A stretch of 47,356 nt of DNA from Dehalococcoidia bacterium (lineage in GTDB: Bacteria > Chloroflexota > Dehalococcoidia > UBA2979), in assembly GCA_009379925.1 (NCBI GenBank), contig WHSU01000023.1, positions 1 through 47,356 on the forward strand, in the 5' to 3' direction. Position 1 is the first letter of the stretch. The number at the start of each line of letters is the position of its first letter. The notes under the pieces are model-generated. The model ran no database searches, was not told where the DNA came from, and worked only from the letters and a program-made list of their open reading frames with translations. The translations under genes and the position numbers were made by a program. Below, piece after piece: positions 1 to 8,470 of this stretch.

Positions 1-512
1 GGCATCAAGGTGGCCATGATCACCGGTGATGCGGAGCAGGTGGCCAAGGCCGTGGCGGCCGACCTGGGCATCGACGAGGTGTTCGCCGAGGTCCTACCCG
101 AGGACAAGGACAAGGCGGTGACCGAGTTGCAGGCACGTGGGCACACCGTGGCCATGGTCGGCGACGGTGTCAACGACGCGCCGGCGCTGGCTCGCGCGGA
201 CGTCGGGATCGCCATCGGAGCTGGCACGGACGTGGCGATAGAGTCCGCCGGCATCGTGCTGGCCTCTGATCTGCGGGAGTTGTCGCGGTGCCAACGCTCT
301 CAAAGGCGAGCTATCGCACGATGCAACAGAACCTGTGGTGGGCAGCGGGATACAACCTGCTTGCCATTCCGCTGGCCGCGGGTGTGCTCGCGTGGGCGAG
401 CTTCGTGCTGCCGATGGCTGTTGGTGCGATCTTGATGAGTTCGTCCACCGTGATCGTGGCGATCAACGCCCAGTTCCTACGCCGCATCGACCTACGTCCT
501 GCCGCCATCTAA
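1..512 (+). pseudogene. C-terminal part of a CopB-type (P1B-3) metal-transporting P-type ATPase, frameshifted
   Basis: The gene runs in from the left edge, so only the end of the soluble P domain and the last membrane helices are present. The P-domain motif [16 protein letters not shown] is read in the first frame, followed by [14 protein letters not shown]. Around position 265-275 the frame changes, and the second frame continues [16 protein letters not shown] into the membrane part. The last two helices match the P1B-3 signature: N-x5-GYN-x4-P ([14 protein letters not shown]) and MSxST-x5-N ([11 protein letters not shown]), which in the known classification points to CopB-like copper or silver export rather than CopA. 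It ends at TAA 510-512. The single frameshift in otherwise conserved sequence may be a sequencing error or a real lesion. The family call is firm; the metal is inferred. Confidence 0.85.
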
Positions 513-1072
513 CCCCCACCGCGTACAGCGAACTCGAGCCCTTCGGCACGCTCGACCGTGCCTACAGCTGTGGCAACAGCCAAGTTCGGTGCCTGGGCGT
601 CAAGACCTCGTCTTGGTCGCGAGCTCTGCGGCACCGGCTGCACTATGAGGGTCTGGGCGCCCGGTCATTTAATGGCGATGGTCCGCCGCCGGCCCCCTTC
701 TGATCCGATCGCCACGCGGCTATGCGTCGCAACTTTCGCATGACCCGCGATTGAGGTGCATGCCCGCCTCTCGGGGCGAGCCGATCGTCGGGCCGCGCTT
801 GCCCGCTGAAGAACGCACAGCCTGGCCGCAAAAGGGATGTTCTGGCTCCCCGCGCTCACGCCGACTGGTCTGATGTCGTCCGACCTCGGCGGAGCGCAGG
901 ACTGACGCGAGCGGCGGGCGGTTACTACGACACACCCGGTCTTCCTGCCTGCGGAAGCCAGGGTTCCGCGCCGCAAACCCCTTTCGTTGCCTACGATTCC
1001 GGTGCAAGCGCGACGAGGCGGCGCATCGGCTGTCGTAGCGAATATCTGCATGGACAGGCGTGTGATCGGTGA
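513..1072. other. 560-base stretch without a recognisable gene
   Basis: Short open frames exist on both strands but their translations are low-complexity, arginine-rich and resemble no family I know. I see no tRNA, no clear promoter and no good terminator. The only hairpin noted is a weak CTTCC/GGAAG pair with a seven-base loop near 942-958. It may be decayed sequence between the metal ATPase and the small membrane protein. Confidence 0.5.
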
Positions 1073-1366
1073 CTACCGCCCCGAGCCCGTCCGGCGATCG
1101 AGCTGTTCCGAGCCCAGGAGCGACCGGAGCAGCAGCACTGCGCCAATCGCCAGCAGAATGGCCGACCACGCCCACTCGCCCCACTCCTCGACGTCAACGA
1201 GGTTGGCCACGAGCGAGGCGGCGCCGATCGCTATGAGGACGAGGCCCCAGAATATCGGCGCGTACCGGGGTCCGAGTCGGAGCGGATCCACGCAGCAGCT
1301 GTACACGTAAATCGGCTCCTGCCGGACCCGGGGCTCGTCGCGCTGCGTCTCGTTTCGTTGAGTCAT
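1073..1366 (-). CDS. small membrane protein with two helices, LiaI/DUF5668-like
   Basis: A 97-residue protein. Residues 1-30 are polar and carry a CC pair (VYSCCVDP). Two hydrophobic segments follow, about 36-55 (IFWGLVLIAIGAASLVANLV) and 65-83 (WAWSAILLAIGAVLLLRSLL). The repeated pattern 'W-x-L-x-L-I-A-I-G-x-x-L-L' in both helices resembles the DUF5668/LiaF-type transmembrane region that often sits near cell-envelope two-component systems. Such a system lies about 0.9 kb away at 2244-4189, on the other strand. The basic C-terminus should be cytoplasmic. Function is unknown; the family call is a resemblance only. It starts with ATG at 1366. Confidence 0.6.
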   Translation of the reverse strand: MTQRNETQRDEPRVRQEPIYVYSCCVDPLRLGPRYAPIFWGLVLIAIGAASLVANLVDVEEWGEWAWSAILLAIGAVLLLRSLLGSEQLDRRTGSGR

Positions 1367-1597
1367 CGCTCAGCTCCTGCCATCGACGGGTCGAGTCTCT
1401 CCCGTCGGTGGTTCCGTGCCATCGGCCGGGCGGCGGCTTCTGCGTGGACGGCAGGCTGATACCCAGCGCCCGACCAGTGGCCAGGCAGAACTAGCCACAC
1501 GGCCGACGGATCTACGGGCGCGCCGTCCGAGACTTGTGATCGCTCGAGTCAGACAGGAGGTCACGCCGCTCGTCACGTACAGCGAAGGGGAATCGCC

Positions 1598-2164
1598 ATG
1601 CACCAACCATCGGCATACGGAGCGCTCGGTATCGACGTTGGCGTCGTCGGCCGCTGGAGCCGGCTCGCGCTCGGGATCTTGCTGCTGGCGCCGATCGCAG
1701 CGCAGGTCGCCGGCGACCTGGACGGTGATGGGGAGCCGCTCGGCTTCTACTTGCGCGTCACGGCCTACCTGGTCGCGATCGCCGCGGCCTACGTCGTCGC
1801 GTACCGGGTGCTCGGGCGCCCGGTGCTCGAACGCGCCCACCCGTGGGTCAATACGGCCATCTTCGTCGGCCCGGCGCTCAGCTCTGCGTGGTGGAACGTG
1901 CTGGTTGCGCCGTGGTCGAGCATCGAGCTCCCGGCCGACCTTGTGATGGCGTCCGGCCTTTACATCGGGCTCTCCTTCCTGCTCCAGTGGCGCATCCGGT
2001 ATGGCGGCTGCGAGGTCGTCTCGCTGCCGATCGTGCTGACCGGCGAGCGCTACCAGACCTACTGCATCCCGATCGTCGCGGCGGACGCCGTGGAGCAGCG
2101 CATCGTCGACCACCGCGCAGCGCGTGTCCCGGCGGGGCGTGCGGGCGTGGCGAAGACCGAGTGA
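1598..2164 (+). CDS. integral membrane protein of unknown function
   Basis: A 188-residue protein with about four hydrophobic segments: roughly residues 20-40, 51-70, 85-105 and 115-132. The polar C-terminal 55 residues (from IRYGGCEVV) probably lie in the cytoplasm. A purine-rich AAGGGGA lies just before ATG 1598 and supports this start. It stands 79 bases upstream of the histidine kinase on the same strand, so it may be co-transcribed with it and could be a target or partner of that signalling pair. I do not recognise the family with certainty, and no enzyme motif is visible. Confidence 0.65.
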   Translation: MHQPSAYGALGIDVGVVGRWSRLALGILLLAPIAAQVAGDLDGDGEPLGFYLRVTAYLVAIAAAYVVAYRVLGRPVLERAHPWVNTAIFVGPALSSAWWNVLVAPWSSIELPADLVMASGLYIGLSFLLQWRIRYGGCEVVSLPIVLTGERYQTYCIPIVAADAVEQRIVDHRAARVPAGRAGVAKTE

Positions 2165-2243
2165 TACGCAAGCTTCACGCGGACGCACCTCGGCGAGTGC
2201 TGGGCGTTCGTTGAGCGATCGCTAGGGGGACGGGCGCGGTACG

Positions 2244-3551
2244 ATGGCGACCGGAGATCGCGCGATGGCGGTGACGACGAGCGGCACACCCCTTGTGAGG
2301 CGGCTCGCTGGGGTAGCCCGCCCCAGCGCGCCCGCCGGGCAGCCTCGGGACGTGGATGCGTGGAAGCGCCTGGAGTGGGTGTGCCACGCTGGGGCGTACG
2401 CCGCCGTCGTCGCCGCGACGGCGCTGGCGCTCCGCGATCTTGGTCTTGCATCCGAGGGTGGCGTCCTCGCGCTCGTCCTCACCGGCGTGTGGCTCGGCTG
2501 GTTCTTCGTCGGTACCGCTGGTGGGCGGTTCTCGAGTCCAAGCAAGTCCACCCGTCTCCGCTACTTCCTGGCCGGCCTGCTGCTGTTCGCCGGGCTGCTG
2601 GTGGTCAGCCCGTGGTACTTCATCGTGGCCTGGCCGCTCCTCTGGGAGTCGACGCTTGTGCTCGGCGTGCGGCGCTCGCTCTTGCTGCTCGGTCTCACCG
2701 TGCTCGTCGTGGGTGCGCGGGCCGCGGCGTTAGGCGCGGGGGATCGACGCGACTGGTTCCTCGAGGTGGCCCCGCCATTGCTCGCTGGCACCGCGCTCTT
2801 TCTCTGGATCCGCGCCATCATCGTGCAGAGTCGCGAGCGCCGCGAACTCATCGACGCGCTCGAGGCGACGCGTCGGGAGCTGGGGGCAAAGGAGCGAGAG
2901 GCCGGGATGCTCGAGGAGCGTCAACGGCTCGCCGGGGAGATCCACGACACGCTCGCGCAGGGCTTAGTCAGCGTCGTGACCCATCTCGAGGCGGCAGGCG
3001 CGGCGCTCGATGGCGCCGCGCCGCCGCAGGCGGGCCACCACCTCGAACAGGCCGAGCAGGTCGCGCGGCGCAGTCTCGAGGAGGCTCGCCGCGTGGTGTG
3101 GGCGCTCCGTCCCAAGGACCTCGAGGGTCAAGGCCTCGCCGAGGCCCTCCGCCGCCTCGCGGCGCAGTCATCACGCGAGTATTCGCTCCCCGTGCGGGTC
3201 GAGATCACGGGCGAGGCGCGCGCCCAACCTCCGGAGTTCGAGGTCACGCTGCTCCGCGCCACCCAGGAGGCACTCTCCAATGTCGGCAAGCACGCCGAGG
3301 CTCGCGAGGTCACCATCACGGTCTCCTACCTGGATGGGCAGACGATCCTCGACGTGCAGGACGACGGTCGCGGGTTCGATCCTCGCGAGATGCTTGGGCG
3401 ATCGCCGTCGCCTGACGGTGGCATCGGGCTGCAGGCGATGCGCGAACGGGTGGCCCGGCTCAGCGGCAGCCTGTCGATCGAGACCGAGCCGGGCCGGGGC
3501 TCGACGCTCGTCGTCGCACTCCCGCTCGCCGATTCGAGCGGACACAGATGA
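2244..3551 (+). CDS. NarL/LiaS-type sensor histidine kinase
   Basis: A 435-residue kinase. Residues 45-195 hold about five or six membrane helices and no large extracellular loop, so it probably senses a membrane-associated signal. A coiled linker (200-225) leads to the HisKA_3 dimerisation box RQRLAGEIHDTLAQGL, where H234 is the predicted phospho-accepting histidine. The ATP-binding domain shows the N box (ATQEALSNVGKHAEA), the G1 box (DDGRGFDP) and the G2 box (GGIGLQAMRERV). It overlaps the response regulator gene by four bases (ATGA), so the two are translationally coupled. The input signal is unknown. A second in-frame ATG at 2265 is an alternative start. Confidence 0.93.
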   Translation: MATGDRAMAVTTSGTPLVRRLAGVARPSAPAGQPRDVDAWKRLEWVCHAGAYAAVVAATALALRDLGLASEGGVLALVLTGVWLGWFFVGTAGGRFSSPSKSTRLRYFLAGLLLFAGLLVVSPWYFIVAWPLLWESTLVLGVRRSLLLLGLTVLVVGARAAALGAGDRRDWFLEVAPPLLAGTALFLWIRAIIVQSRERRELIDALEATRRELGAKEREAGMLEERQRLAGEIHDTLAQGLVSVVTHLEAAGAALDGAAPPQAGHHLEQAEQVARRSLEEARRVVWALRPKDLEGQGLAEALRRLAAQSSREYSLPVRVEITGEARAQPPEFEVTLLRATQEALSNVGKHAEAREVTITVSYLDGQTILDVQDDGRGFDPREMLGRSPSPDGGIGLQAMRERVARLSGSLSIETEPGRGSTLVVALPLADSSGHR

Positions 3552-4189
3552 CGGAACCGATCCGCGTCCTGCTCGCCGACGACCACCCCGTGGTGCGCGC
3601 GGGCATTCGGGGCATCGTGGACGCCGAGCCGGACCTCGAGGTCGTGGGGGAGGCGACGACCGGGCGAGCGGCCGTCGAGCTGGCCCGCCGGCTGGCCCCC
3701 GATGTCGTGCTCATGGACCTGCGCATGCCGGACCTCGACGGCGCGGGGGCGACCGCAGCCATCACCGCGGAGTCAGTGGCTTCGACGCATGTGCTCGTGC
3801 TTACCACCTACGACTCGGACGCGGACATCCTCCGCGCCATCGAGGCCGGCGCGACCGGGTACATCCTCAAGGACGCGACACGCGAGCAGCTGGCCGACGC
3901 GATTCGCGGCGCCGCGCGCGGCGAGGCGGTACTTGCGCCGACGGTGGCCTCGCGCCTGATCGGTCACGTGCGGACCCCCGCCGACGATCGTCTGAGCGCA
4001 CGCGAGATCGAGGTGCTCGAGCTGGTGGCCCAGGGGCTCAGCAATCGCGACATCGGGAGCGAGCTGCACGTCAGTCAGGCGACCGTAAAGGCACACCTGA
4101 CCCACATCTTTGGCAAGCTCGGCACCGACGACCGCACGCGTGCGGTGACCGTCGCTTTGGAGCGCGGCATCATCCGGCTATCGAACTAG
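3548..4189 (+). CDS. NarL/FixJ-type response regulator
   Basis: A 213-residue two-domain regulator. The receiver domain (1-120) has the acidic pair D11/D12, phospho-acceptor D57 in VVLMDLRMPD, and the conserved lysine in GYILKDA. The C-terminal LuxR-type helix-turn-helix (about 148-205) contains LSAREIEVLELVAQGLSNRDI and VSQATVKAHLTHIF, typical of the family. It is the obvious partner of the kinase encoded immediately upstream, with ATG overlapping the kinase stop. It ends 13 bases before the convergent tetR-type gene, with no visible terminator between them. Targets are not evident; the neighbouring membrane protein genes are candidates. Confidence 0.94.
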   Translation: MTEPIRVLLADDHPVVRAGIRGIVDAEPDLEVVGEATTGRAAVELARRLAPDVVLMDLRMPDLDGAGATAAITAESVASTHVLVLTTYDSDADILRAIEAGATGYILKDATREQLADAIRGAARGEAVLAPTVASRLIGHVRTPADDRLSAREIEVLELVAQGLSNRDIGSELHVSQATVKAHLTHIFGKLGTDDRTRAVTVALERGIIRLSN

Positions 4190-4202
4190 CCTCTTCCACG
4201 CG

Positions 4203-4919
4203 TCAGCGAGCTCGCCTGGCACGCATGCCTTCAGCGCACTGCGCCCGCACACCGGCGAGGAACAGCTCGAGCCCGGACTCGAAGCAGGCTTCCGGATCGC
4301 ACTCCGCGTAGACGGCGGCGGCGGCGTCGATGAGGTGGCCCGGCACGCCCTCGGGCAGCCCGCGCGCCATGCAAAGGAGGCGCTCGCGCTCCGACATGCG
4401 CTCCCAGCCGTCGAGCCCCGGCTCGCCCAAACAGGTGACCTCGGCGAGGCCGTAGCCCATAGCGAACGAGAGCAGCGAGCGGATGATCTGGGCCGCCCGC
4501 GGCTCGTCGAGCCCGGCCGCGCGCAGCGCCTCGAGGTGCGCGTGCACCGCCTCAAGCGCCGGCCGCGGGAGCACGAAGCGTTGGATGAGGAGCGGAGCGG
4601 CGTGGGGGTGCCGGCGGAAGAGGCCGAGCACGCCCCGCGCGAACGAGCGCAGCCCGTCCGCCCAATCCTCGCCTGCGTCGGCCGGCGGCAGTTCGCCCCA
4701 GAGGAGCCCCGCGACACCGTCGAGGACCGCGTCCTTACCGTCGACGTGCCGGTAGACCGCCATGGGGTCCACGCCGAGCGCCGTGCCGAGCCGACGCATG
4801 CTCAGCGCCTCGAGCCCGTCATCGTCGACGACCGCGAGCGCGGCCTCGAACACGCGCTCGCGGGTCAGCGGCGCGCGCTCGCCCTCGTCTCGGCGCTCCT
4901 CGATCGCGGCTTCCGGCAT
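4203..4919 (-). CDS. TetR-family transcriptional regulator
   Basis: A 238-residue repressor-type protein. The helix-turn-helix spans about residues 17-72 (RERVFEAALAVVDDDG ... GVDPMAVYRHVDGKD), where the 'MAVYRHV' recognition helix is typical of the TetR subgroup with a TetR_C-type ligand domain. The ligand-binding region is alpha-helical and Leu/Ala rich. The frame extends 32 codons further upstream, but ATG 4919 is preferred: it has GGAG about seven bases upstream, and the longer version would run through the divergent promoter and operator. It is transcribed divergently from the merB-like/ABC exporter operon and most likely represses that operon and itself through the palindrome at 4987-5003. 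Confidence 0.92.
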   Translation of the reverse strand: MPEAAIEERRDEGERAPLTRERVFEAALAVVDDDGLEALSMRRLGTALGVDPMAVYRHVDGKDAVLDGVAGLLWGELPPADAGEDWADGLRSFARGVLGLFRRHPHAAPLLIQRFVLPRPALEAVHAHLEALRAAGLDEPRAAQIIRSLLSFAMGYGLAEVTCLGEPGLDGWERMSERERLLCMARGLPEGVPGHLIDAAAAVYAECDPEACFESGLELFLAGVRAQCAEGMRARRAR

Positions 4920-4952
4920 GACGGCTCCAATCCTCGGGTTCGTCTCTGGACA

Positions 4953-4981
4953 AGTATAGCGTTGACTCCGTCGTCTGTCAT
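4953..4981 (-). promoter_or_regulatory. predicted promoter of the tetR-type gene
   Basis: Read on the minus strand: -35 ATGACA (4976-4981), 17-base spacer, -10 TATACT (4953-4958). It lies about 33 bases upstream of ATG 4919. It overlaps the plus-strand promoter, so the two cannot easily fire together. Confidence 0.6.
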
Positions 4982-4989
4982 CATATAGT
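4962..4989 (+). promoter_or_regulatory. predicted promoter of the merB-like/ABC exporter operon
   Basis: -35 TTGACT (4962-4967), 16-base spacer, -10 TATAGT (4984-4989). A Shine-Dalgarno-like AGGAG follows at about 5016, before ATG 5027. The -10 element overlaps the palindromic operator by three bases. Confidence 0.7.
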
Positions 4990-5003
4990 CTACGTCGTAG
5001 ACT
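4987..5003. promoter_or_regulatory. 17-bp perfect palindrome, probable TetR-type operator
   Basis: AGTCTACGTCGTAGACT: two perfect 8-bp arms around a single central T. It begins inside the -10 box of the operon promoter and covers the likely transcription start. A dimeric TetR regulator bound here would block the polymerase. Its place between the divergent regulator gene and its probable target operon is the classical arrangement. Confidence 0.8.
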
Positions 5004-5026
5004 GCGTATCGACATAGGAGACGCTC

Positions 5027-5680
5027 ATGGGGACCGAAGACCTCAACACCTCATGCGGGTGCGATGACTCGGAACGGGAGATCCTCGAACGCCTGCACGC
5101 GCCGATCCTCCGCATCCTCGCGGACGGCCGGCCGGCGTCCGCCGCGGAGCTGGCCCGAGCGACGGCGCTGGGGGAGGAGCAGGTTGCCGCGATGGTCGGC
5201 CGCCTCTCGCTCGCCGAGGTCGACGGCTCCGGCAGGGTGCTCGGACTCGGCCTCTCGTTCATCCCCACGCCGCACCGCGTGTCCATCGAGGGCCGACACG
5301 AGCCCCTCTACGCGTGGTGCGCGCCGGACGCGCTGCTGCTGCCCGGGACGGTCGGCCCTGCGGCTCGCATCGCCTCCGCATGTCCGGCGACCGGCGAGCG
5401 CGTGACGGTGACGCTCGACGCAACCGGGGTGGCCGAGGTCGAGCCACCGTCGGCCGTGGTCTCGTTCGTGAGGGTGCCCGACCCGGCCGACCGCCGGGCG
5501 ACCGGCTGCGATCACATGCACTTCTTCGCGTCGGCGGAGGCCGCGGCGGGCTGGCTCGAGGAACACGACGGGTTCGTGTTGCCAGTGGCCGAGGCCGTCC
5601 GCGCGCTCCGAGCAATCGCAGAGTCCTGCAATGCCGCCCTGCTGTCGCGGGCGGGAGAGGAGACGACAGAGCATGCCTGA
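5027..5680 (+). CDS. MerB (alkylmercury lyase)-family protein
   Basis: A 217-residue protein similar in length and plan to MerB, which cleaves carbon-mercury bonds. The N-terminal 75 residues form the helical/HTH-like domain of that family. The catalytic core shows [13 protein letters not shown] (C98, D101), ASACPATG (C119) and GCDHMHFF (C161). These align with the MerB residues C96, D99, C117 and C159, so all residues needed for protonolysis appear present; the extra C160 of classical MerB is replaced by Asp162. No merA, merR or merT lies nearby. The gene heads an operon with an ABC-2 exporter controlled by a TetR protein, so the substrate may not be an organomercurial. An eight-base overlap (ATGCCTGA) couples it to the ABC ATPase gene. 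Confidence 0.8.
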   Translation: MGTEDLNTSCGCDDSEREILERLHAPILRILADGRPASAAELARATALGEEQVAAMVGRLSLAEVDGSGRVLGLGLSFIPTPHRVSIEGRHEPLYAWCAPDALLLPGTVGPAARIASACPATGERVTVTLDATGVAEVEPPSAVVSFVRVPDPADRRATGCDHMHFFASAEAAAGWLEEHDGFVLPVAEAVRALRAIAESCNAALLSRAGEETTEHA

Positions 5681-6699
5681 CGACGGAAGCGCGACCGGCG
5701 TTCTGCCGAGGTCGGACGACCGAACGCGCGCAGCTGATCCGGCGGTCCTGCCCGCCATCGAGGTCAACCGCCTCACGAAGGTCTACGGCTCGGGGACACG
5801 CGCCGTCGACGACGTGACGCTCGAGGTGCCGCCAGGACAGGTCTTCGGCCTGCTCGGCCCGAACGGGGCGGGGAAGACCACGATCATCAAGATGCTGGGC
5901 GGCCTCGTCACGCCGACGGCGGGCACCATCCGCCTCAACGGCTACGACGTGGCGCGGCGGCGGGCCGCGGCGGCGGGCCGCGGCGGTGCTCCAGCTCGGC
6001 GCGGTGCTCGAGGGCAGCCGCAACGTCTACTGGTCGATGTCGGCGTGGCAGAACCTGCTCTACTTCGGGCGGCTGAAGGGCCTGCGCGGGAGCGAGATCA
6101 GGCCGCGAGCGGAGTGGCTGCTCACGGAGCTCGGGCTGTGGGACCGCCGCGACGAGGGAGTCGGGGACTTCTCCCGTGGCATGCAGCAGAAGGTCGCCAT
6201 CGCGGCGGCGCTCATCACCGACCCGGCGATCCTGCTGCTCGACGAGCCGACTATCGGGCTCGATGTGCAGGCGGCGCGCACGGTGAAGGACTGGGTGCTG
6301 CGGCTGGCCCGCGACGAGGGCAAGACCGTGGTGCTCACCACCCACCAGCTCGCGATGGCGCAGGAGCTGGCCGACCGCATCGCGGTGATCCGGGAGGGGC
6401 GCATCGTTGCCGACCTCCCGACCGCCGAGTTGCTCGCGCAGTTCCGCGAGGACCGCTACCGCATCACCCTCGGCGCGCTGCTCGAGGGCGCAAACCTGCG
6501 GCTGCCGGAGGGCGCCGCGGTCACGCACGACAACGGCGTGACCGCGCTGACCGCGCCGGTGGGCAGCCAGCACGAGCTCTACGCCTTGCTCGACGAGCTG
6601 CGCCGCAGGGACCTGCCGCTGCTCTCGGTGAGCCAGGTCGAGCCAGACCTCGAGGAGGTGTTCGTGCGCATCGTGGAGGGGGAGCGAGATGGCCGTTAG
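5673..6699 (+). pseudogene. ABC-2 exporter ATP-binding subunit, interrupted by a 13-nt duplication
   Basis: An ATPase of the DrrA/CcmA-like ABC-2 exporter type. Walker A is GPNGAGKTT, the signature is [15 protein letters not shown], Walker B is ILLLDEP and the switch histidine is in TTHQ. The first frame (from ATG 5673) reads correctly as far as NGYDVARRR and then meets a second copy of a 13-nt unit. Removing one copy joins it exactly to the frame used from 5986 ([13 protein letters not shown]). The repaired protein would have 337 residues, normal for the family. As written, translation leaves the correct frame and no functional ATPase results, unless the duplication is an assembly error or reverts. 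The 3' end overlaps the first permease gene by 11 bases. Confidence 0.9.
5954..5979 (+). repeat. 13-nt tandem duplication
   Basis: Two perfect, adjacent copies of GCGGCGGCGGGCC, followed by a partial third copy (GCGGCGG). It lies inside the ABC ATPase gene and shifts the frame by one. The unit is itself built from CGG triplets, a sequence prone to slippage during replication and to assembly error. Confidence 0.95.
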
Positions 6700-7537
6700 C
6701 CAGACGTTCACCCGGCCGGCGGTCCGCTCGGAGGTGAACCTCGGCCTCCCCGCGGTGGGGCGCATGGTCGCCGGGGAGACGGCGAAGCACCTCTCCGTGC
6801 TCTGGCGCCGGCGCGCCACGTTCGCCATCGAACTCGCGGTGATGGCGGTGTTCTACCTGGTCGTCCAGTGGGTGATCGGCGGCGGCCGTTTCGTCGACGA
6901 GCTGCTGCCCGCGACCATGCTCGGCTTCTACTTCTACGTCGTCGCCTACCTGCTGCTCGTGAAGGTGGTGACCGGGCTGCTCGAGGAGATGAACACGGGG
7001 ACGCTCGAGCAGATCCACCTGAGCCCGCTGCCGCCCTGGCTGCTCTCGGTGGGGCTGCTCGTCGCCGTGCTGATCGAGGGCGTGCTCGTGGCGACGGCGC
7101 TGAGTGCCGTGCTGGTCGTCGCCCTCGATGTCGACTTCGCCGGGCTGACGTGGGACGCTCTGGTGCCGGCGGCGCTGACGTTCCTCAACGTGGCGGGCTT
7201 CGCGATGCTCGTCGGGGGCGTGGCACTCACGGTGGCCTCGATCGGCGCCATCAACCATGTGCTCTACGGCATCATCGGGATGCTCAACGGCGCCTACGTC
7301 CCCGTCTTCGCCTACCCGGAGTGGCTGCAGGTCGTGGCGAAGTTGCTCCCCTCCACGCTGGGCATCGACGCCATGCGCCGCATCCTCATCGACGACGCCA
7401 CGCTCGCGAGCATCTGGTCCGACGGCAGCCTGCCGTGGCTGCTCGTGCACACCGCCGTGATGCTGCTCGCGGGATGGACTGTCTACCAGTGGCAGGTCCG
7501 ACGCGGCCTGCGCGACGGAAGGCTGGGACCGAAGTGA
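6689..7537 (+). CDS. ABC-2 type exporter permease, first subunit
   Basis: A 282-residue membrane protein with about six helices. The N-terminal 35 residues are cytoplasmic and amphipathic. The motif [19 protein letters not shown] near residues 102-120 is characteristic of ABC-2 permeases that pair with DrrA-like ATPases. It overlaps the ATPase gene by 11 bases upstream and the second permease by four bases (GTGA), so the ATPase and both permeases are tightly coupled. With two different permeases the transporter is probably a heterodimeric channel with a homodimeric ATPase. The exported compound is unknown; lipids, drugs and peptides are all possible in this family. Confidence 0.88.
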   Translation: MAVSQTFTRPAVRSEVNLGLPAVGRMVAGETAKHLSVLWRRRATFAIELAVMAVFYLVVQWVIGGGRFVDELLPATMLGFYFYVVAYLLLVKVVTGLLEEMNTGTLEQIHLSPLPPWLLSVGLLVAVLIEGVLVATALSAVLVVALDVDFAGLTWDALVPAALTFLNVAGFAMLVGGVALTVASIGAINHVLYGIIGMLNGAYVPVFAYPEWLQVVAKLLPSTLGIDAMRRILIDDATLASIWSDGSLPWLLVHTAVMLLAGWTVYQWQVRRGLRDGRLGPK

Positions 7538-8403
7538 GCCACTACGCGACGACGACCCCCGCCGGCACGGGGAGCCTGGGCACCGGCGCCGCGCTCCGCG
7601 CCGTCGGCAACGAGGTGTACAAGGGGCTGCTCGCCGGCTGGAGCGAGCGCACGCAGATCCTGATCGAGATGCCGCTCTTCGTAATCTCGGCGCTGCTCAT
7701 CGCCGCCATCGTCGGGCGCGGTGAGGAGATCGCGACGGGGCAGGTCGACTGGTCGCTGGCCCCTCGCGACGCCACGTGGTTCTTCCTCGGCTTCGCCGCC
7801 TTCTCCTTCTACTACCTGCAGACGGCAAAGCTCTTCTGGCGACTGCTGGGGGAGATCCAGACGGGCACGCTGGAGCAGGTCTACCTCAGCCCGCTGCCGC
7901 CGTGGCTGATCGCGATCGCCGGCCGCACGGCCTCCGCGGTGCTCGAGACCGCGTTCGTGGTCGCCGCGATCACCGTCGCGCTCTGGGCTGTCGTCGGGCT
8001 CGAGGTGCAATGGAACGCCTGGGTGCTCGTGCCCCTGCTCTTCATCGTGGCCGGCGGCACCGGGTACTCGCTGATCATCGGCGGGCTCGCGCTCGTCTGG
8101 AAACGCATCGCGCTGATCCCGGACGCCGTCGCCGCGCTGCTGATGGTGTTCGGCGGGCTCTTCATCCCGCTCGCGGACCTGCCGGACGCGGCGGCCGCTC
8201 TCGCCCGCCTCGTGCCGCTCACCCACGCTGCCGAGGCGCTGCGCTACACGCTGCTCGACGGCCGCTCGGTCACCTCGATCGGCAGCGACGGCGGCCTCGC
8301 ATGGCTCTTCGGGACGACGGCAGCGTGGCTCCTCGCTGGCATCGTGGTCTTCACACTCGGCGAGCGCGCCGCGAAGCGCCGCGGCAGCCTCACCAGGTAC
8401 TAG
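7534..8403 (+). CDS. ABC-2 type exporter permease, second subunit
   Basis: A 289-residue membrane protein with about six helices. It shares [19 protein letters not shown] with the first permease, so the two look like diverged paralogs. The GTG start at 7534 overlaps the previous stop as GTGA; the open frame extends further upstream, but that part is the shadow of the first permease. The last third has VFGGLFIPLADLPDAAAALARLVPLTHAAEALR, matching the usual ABC-2 pattern '...G..P...LP..L......P..H..E..R'. It ends the exporter operon at 8403; no strong hairpin follows. Confidence 0.88.
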   Translation: MSHYATTTPAGTGSLGTGAALRAVGNEVYKGLLAGWSERTQILIEMPLFVISALLIAAIVGRGEEIATGQVDWSLAPRDATWFFLGFAAFSFYYLQTAKLFWRLLGEIQTGTLEQVYLSPLPPWLIAIAGRTASAVLETAFVVAAITVALWAVVGLEVQWNAWVLVPLLFIVAGGTGYSLIIGGLALVWKRIALIPDAVAALLMVFGGLFIPLADLPDAAAALARLVPLTHAAEALRYTLLDGRSVTSIGSDGGLAWLFGTTAAWLLAGIVVFTLGERAAKRRGSLTRY

Positions 8404-8470
8404 GCATCGGGGCCGCCGTCTCACGCTGCCGAGACATGCTGGAAGCCCGATTCACGGCGAGGATCCCACG

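Noticed and set aside
2360..4311. Long plus-strand frames overlapping the histidine kinase and response regulator
   Set aside because: Arg/Pro/Ser-rich translations without motifs; the kinase and regulator frames carry every expected box.
5954..5986. Programmed ribosomal frameshifting at the CGG-rich repeat
   Set aside because: No slippery heptamer (X XXY YYZ) or downstream pseudoknot is evident, and exact removal of 13 bases restores the family sequence, so a duplication is the simpler reading.
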